This document shows, in pieces, positions 32,268 to 35,077 of a stretch of 35,077 bases of DNA (position 1 is the first letter of the stretch; each line of letters begins with the position of its first letter). The DNA lies in assembly GCA_022792295.1 (NCBI GenBank), contig JAAWAR010000018.1, forward strand, positions 1-35,077. The letters are read 5' to 3'. The notes under the pieces are model-generated. The model was not told where the DNA came from. It saw only the letters and a list, made by a program, of their open reading frames with translations, and did no database searches. The stretch comes from Lachnospiraceae bacterium. Its GTDB lineage: Bacteria; Bacillota; Clostridia; Lachnospirales; Lachnospiraceae. Made by a program: the position numbers and the translations under genes.

Positions 32268-33124
32268 TTTATTTGTTCCTCCTCCTCTAAAAGGTCCTCC
32301 ACATATTTCGGGAGCATGAAGGCGCCCGTGTGGAGGTGGGTCGTATAGTACCAGGTTTCGATATGAAGTGCATTCCAGGCATCCGGACGGAAATCCTTCA
32401 GCGGATGGTATTTTTTTGAGGCAAAGCCGAACAGCCAGTAGCCTGACGGACAGGTTGGAATATGGGCCTGATAGACGCGGCTTATGGGAAAGGAGCGGAA
32501 TGCCTTGCGGTGCATGCTGCGGCAGGCCAGCTCGTCTTCGTCGTAAAAGGGGCTGCCGTGCTGGTAGACCATGATGCCGTCTGCCTTAAGTGTACTATAA
32601 CAGCTCCCATAAAATTCTTTTGTAAACAGCCCTTCGGTGTGGCCGAAGGGATCTGTGGAATCGTTGATGATGAGATCGTACTGCTCCTTTTTGTTCCGAA
32701 GAAACCGCAGGCCGTCGTCATAATGAACCCTTACGCGCGTATCGTCAAGCGCGCAGGCCACTTCCGGGAAAAAACGGCGGCACACATCCACAAACATCTC
32801 ATCGGTCTCGACCACGTCGATATGCTCTATAGACGGATACTGTAAAAGCTCCTTTGCGACTCCTCCGTCGCCTCCGCCGATGATTAATACGTCTTTTACC
32901 CGGGGATGAACCGCCATTGGCACATGTGTTACCATCTCGTCATAGATAAATTCGTCCTTTTCCGAGAATACAATTTCCCCATCTAAGGAAACGAAGCGCC
33001 CAAATTCTTCGGAATCGAATACGTCGATCCGCTGGTATTCGCTTTCCCCGGAAAAAAGCTGTTTTTCGATGCGTACATTGAGTTTTACGTTGGCCGTGTG
33101 CAGTTCCGCAAACCAGAATTCCAT
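32264..33124 (-). CDS. speE: spermidine synthase family aminopropyltransferase
   Basis: A 286-residue SpeE-type enzyme that moves an aminopropyl group from decarboxylated S-adenosylmethionine to putrescine. Visible: the N-terminal beta domain with YQRIDVFDSEEFGR, the cofactor loop IIGGGDGGVAKE (81-91), the acidic VVETDEM (Glu106) and the catalytic Asp155/Asp158 in INDSTDPFG. It is the second gene in the operon, 15 bases after the decarboxylase and overlapping the dehydrogenase. No S-adenosylmethionine decarboxylase (SpeD) gene lies in the window, so its substrate must come from elsewhere or it has another acceptor role. Confidence 0.92.
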   Translation of the reverse strand: MEFWFAELHTANVKLNVRIEKQLFSGESEYQRIDVFDSEEFGRFVSLDGEIVFSEKDEFIYDEMVTHVPMAVHPRVKDVLIIGGGDGGVAKELLQYPSIEHIDVVETDEMFVDVCRRFFPEVACALDDTRVRVHYDDGLRFLRNKKEQYDLIINDSTDPFGHTEGLFTKEFYGSCYSTLKADGIMVYQHGSPFYDEDELACRSMHRKAFRSFPISRVYQAHIPTCPSGYWLFGFASKKYHPLKDFRPDAWNALHIETWYYTTHLHTGAFMLPKYVEDLLEEEEQIK

Positions 33125-33139
33125 AAGCTGTCTCCCTTG

Positions 33140-34591
33140 TTAATCTGCCAGGACCATCAGATGCTCGATGGCCGGGTCCTCCGTTCCCTGCATGGAGCAG
33201 CCCTTTTCCTTGGCATAAAGAATATATTGGACAATATCGTCGGTAATCCGTTCCCCGGGCGCAAGAATCGGGATGCCGGGCGGATAGCACATGACAAACT
33301 CCGCACAAACTCTGCCGGCCGATTTACGCACCGGGAGAGAGAGCTTTTCGGAGTAAAATGCCTTCTGCGGCGACATGACGACCTGCGGATTGACGTACTC
33401 GCCCGAAAGAAGTCCGGTCCCGTCCTTTTTGTAGAGCCGTTCGATGTCGGCTAACGCACCCACAAGCCGTTCGATGTCCTGGATGCGGTCCCCGATGGAA
33501 ATGTAGGCTAAAATATTGCTGATGTCGCCAAACTCGATCTGAATGTCGTACTCGTCGCGCAGCAGGTCATAGACCTCGATTCCGGCGAGTCCCATTCCGC
33601 GTGTGTAGACGGAAAGCTTGGTCACATCATAGTCAAAGACGCTTTCTTCGTCTATCAGCTCTTTCCCGTAGGCGTAGTAGCCGCCGATGGAATTGATTTC
33701 CCGCCTGGCATACTCAGCCATATCCATGACCTTGGCAAAGGATTCTTTGCCGCGCAGGGCAAGGTTCCGTCTGGAAATATCGAGGCTTGAGAGCAGAAGA
33801 TAGGATGCGCTTGTGGTCTGTGTCAGATTGATGATCTGGCGTACGTAGTCGGAATTGACGCCCTTATTTAAAAGGAGCATTGAGCTCTGCGTGAGGCTGC
33901 CGCCGGATTTGTGCATGGAGACGGCAGACAGATCGGCGCCCGCGGCAATCGCGGAAACAGGAAGCCCGTTTCCAAAGTAAAGATGCGTGCCGTGCGCCTC
34001 ATCGGCGAGCACTTTCATCCCGCTTTCATGAGCCAGAGCGACGATCGCTCTCATGTCGGAACAGATGCCGTAATAGGTCGGATTGTTGATGAACACGGCC
34101 ACAGCATCAGGGTTCTCCCGGATCGCATGCTGTAAGCGTTTTATCTCCATCCCGAGCGGGATGCCGAGGGTCTGATTGACCCGGGGATTTACATAGACCG
34201 GGACTGCCCCGCACAGCACCAGCGCGTTGATCACGCTTTTATGGACATTGCGCGGCAGGATGATTTTATCTCCGGCCTGGCAGACCGAAAGGATCATGCT
34301 CTGGACCGCAGACGTGGTGCCGCCTACCATGAGATACGCTCCGGCCGCGCCGAAAGCGTCTGCGGCAAGCTCCTCGGCTTCCCGGATGACCGAGACAGGA
34401 TGACACAGGTTGTCGAGCGGTTTCATGGAATTTACATCGAGCGAGACACACTTTTCTCCTAAAAGCTGTACAAGCTCGGGGTTGCCCCGGCCGCGCTTAT
34501 GTCCCGGGACATCAAAGGGAACGACCCGTTTCCTTTTAAACGCTTCCAGCGCCTCATAGATCGGCGCTCTCTTTTGTTTCTCTCTGTCCAT
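33140..34591 (-). CDS. speA: Orn/Lys/Arg decarboxylase, probably arginine decarboxylase
   Basis: A 483-residue fold-type I PLP decarboxylase of the Orn/Lys/Arg family (short form without the CheY-like wing domain). Blocks: VVPFDVPGHKRGRGNPEL, YLMVGGTTSAVQSMI, ADEAHGTHLYFG (Asp197) and the PLP lysine Lys228 in SMHKSGGSLTQSS. AguA and AguB downstream make arginine the likely substrate, giving agmatine. The start at 34591 is chosen with AAAGGAAG about 11 bases upstream; the upstream extension to a TTG at 34696 would cross a terminator stem and is unlikely. It is the first gene of the operon, after a long leader. Confidence 0.92.
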   Translation of the reverse strand: MDREKQKRAPIYEALEAFKRKRVVPFDVPGHKRGRGNPELVQLLGEKCVSLDVNSMKPLDNLCHPVSVIREAEELAADAFGAAGAYLMVGGTTSAVQSMILSVCQAGDKIILPRNVHKSVINALVLCGAVPVYVNPRVNQTLGIPLGMEIKRLQHAIRENPDAVAVFINNPTYYGICSDMRAIVALAHESGMKVLADEAHGTHLYFGNGLPVSAIAAGADLSAVSMHKSGGSLTQSSMLLLNKGVNSDYVRQIINLTQTTSASYLLLSSLDISRRNLALRGKESFAKVMDMAEYARREINSIGGYYAYGKELIDEESVFDYDVTKLSVYTRGMGLAGIEVYDLLRDEYDIQIEFGDISNILAYISIGDRIQDIERLVGALADIERLYKKDGTGLLSGEYVNPQVVMSPQKAFYSEKLSLPVRKSAGRVCAEFVMCYPPGIPILAPGERITDDIVQYILYAKEKGCSMQGTEDPAIEHLMVLAD

Positions 34592-34636
34592 TTTCGCAGC
34601 ATCTTCCTTTCGCGGTTCTTTTTTCGTGCAGCACAC

Positions 34637-34664
34637 AAAAAAAGCAGATGACATCATCATCTGC
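34637..34664 (-). terminator. intrinsic terminator in the polyamine-operon leader
   Basis: On the minus strand GCAGATGA (34664-34657), loop TGATG and TCATCTGC (34651-34644) form a perfect 8-bp stem followed by seven T. It lies between the leader promoters and the first gene, so it can only act as an attenuator. Confidence 0.8.
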
Positions 34665-34988
34665 CCGGCGATTCCTGTTTTATGAGTGCGGAGCAAAACA
34701 CCTCCGGCGCCCTTATTAAAACCGTTATCGTTTTCAAGTCTGCAATCACAAATATATTGTCCCTGCGTTTATTGACCGTTTCACAAGATGATGTGTTTTC
34801 ACACTGATTATAAAGTAATCAACTTATAAAATTTGAGCTTTTAACTCAATCAATAATGCGGTTTCCCGCGCCGGCACTTGACCCGCCTGTCCGTGTGGGC
34901 ATTCCTTCCAGTGCTCCCGGCAGAGGAAGTGGTCATATATACATTTGCATGAAAACGATAGGTTCCTCTATAACAATTTTTCACACTA
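34665..34988 (-). ncRNA. structured leader RNA of the polyamine operon
   Basis: From the upstream promoter the RNA contains: AGAGGAA/TTCCTCT (near 34967 and 34926); GCCG..GCACT with AGTGC..CGGC; a GCGG-GAAA-CCGC hairpin; TTGAG/CTCAA followed by ATTTTAT (a weak terminator form); GTGT-GAAA-ACAC; and CACA-TCATCT-TGTG (loop near 34786-34793). The last loop is complementary to the first arm of the terminator at 34644-34664. A second -10-like TATAAT (34812-34807, minus) lies in the middle, so a separate small RNA plus a shorter leader is also possible. I do not recognise a known riboswitch class. Confidence 0.45.
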
Positions 34989-34993
34989 TTCTA

Positions 34994-35022
34994 ATCATAC
35001 AGGGTTTTATAAGGGATGTCAA
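34994..35022 (-). promoter_or_regulatory. strong promoter upstream of the polyamine operon
   Basis: On the minus strand TTGACA (35022-35017), a 17-base spacer and TATGAT (34999-34994). The -35 is a full consensus match. Transcription near 34988 gives a leader of about 397 bases to the decarboxylase start. Confidence 0.75.
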
Positions 35023-35077
35023 GTAAAAAATGCAGGCCGCCATGCAGTGCGTGTAGGATTACAATACATGTGTTACA

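Noticed and set aside
34591..34696. N-terminal extension of the decarboxylase from a TTG at 34696
   Set aside because: It would translate through the terminator stem, gives a sequence unlike the family, and AAAGGAAG sits at the right place before the ATG at 34591.
34840..34930. SRP RNA, 6S RNA or RNase P RNA in the leader region
   Set aside because: GGAAGGA at first suggested the SRP RNA tip, but the flanking bases do not pair as UCC-GGAA-GGA, and no RNase P or 6S signatures are present.
1..35077. CRISPR arrays, tRNA/rRNA genes, insertion sequences or prophage
   Set aside because: No regular direct repeats with spacers, no tRNA cloverleaf, no transposase, integrase or phage structural motifs were recognised on either strand by eye.

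Overview
The window looks like a piece of chromosome from a spore-forming, Gram-positive anaerobe of the class Clostridia, most likely a Lachnospiraceae-type gut bacterium. The basis is the presence of spoIIID, a SipL-type SPOCS/LysM protein, a CotS-family protein and YtvI, Firmicute-style ribosome binding sites and -35/-10 promoters, an archaeal/eukaryal-type ProRS, and a clostridial polyamine operon. Genus or species cannot be set from the sequence alone. No rRNA, tRNA, CRISPR array, insertion sequence or prophage was recognised.

Left part (1-4564): a decayed flavin reductase on the minus strand, a Fic-family protein with its own palindrome-covered promoter, a nicotinamidase-like hydrolase, the sporulation regulator spoIIID, an orphan HicB-like antitoxin and a PrcB-like lipoprotein. 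This part is the most accessory-looking.

Middle (4565-27778): mostly core genes. These include cysE behind a leader that encodes a cysteine-rich peptide and an intrinsic terminator, sipL, a GIY-YIG protein overlapping a DD-carboxypeptidase gene, hemolysin III, an RluA-type pseudouridine synthase, ytvI and a YitT transporter. A LysR gene is divergent from a MalY/PatB C-S lyase gene, which is followed by an M20 amidohydrolase. Then come proS-bioY-cca, a CotS-like gene, a phosphohexomutase, a DUF342/FapA protein, a CheY-like and a CheX-like gene, and an AbgB-like amidohydrolase.

Right part (27789-35077): a six-gene minus-strand polyamine operon. Its order is Orn/Lys/Arg decarboxylase, speE, carboxy(nor)spermidine dehydrogenase interrupted by one in-frame TAG, nspC, aguA and aguB. 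The set supports arginine -> agmatine -> N-carbamoylputrescine -> putrescine -> spermidine. It sits behind a long structured leader that contains an intrinsic terminator and a strong upstream promoter.

Most notable points: (1) a 45-residue peptide with six Cys codons in twelve positions upstream of cysE, followed by mutually exclusive stems and a terminator, which looks like ribosome-mediated cysteine attenuation; (2) a polyamine-operon leader with a terminator and a complementary exposed loop; (3) an amber codon inside the carboxyspermidine dehydrogenase; (4) sigma-E-like promoters with identical 14-base spacers in front of three sporulation genes; (5) bioY apparently starting at ATT, overlapping the proS stop codon.
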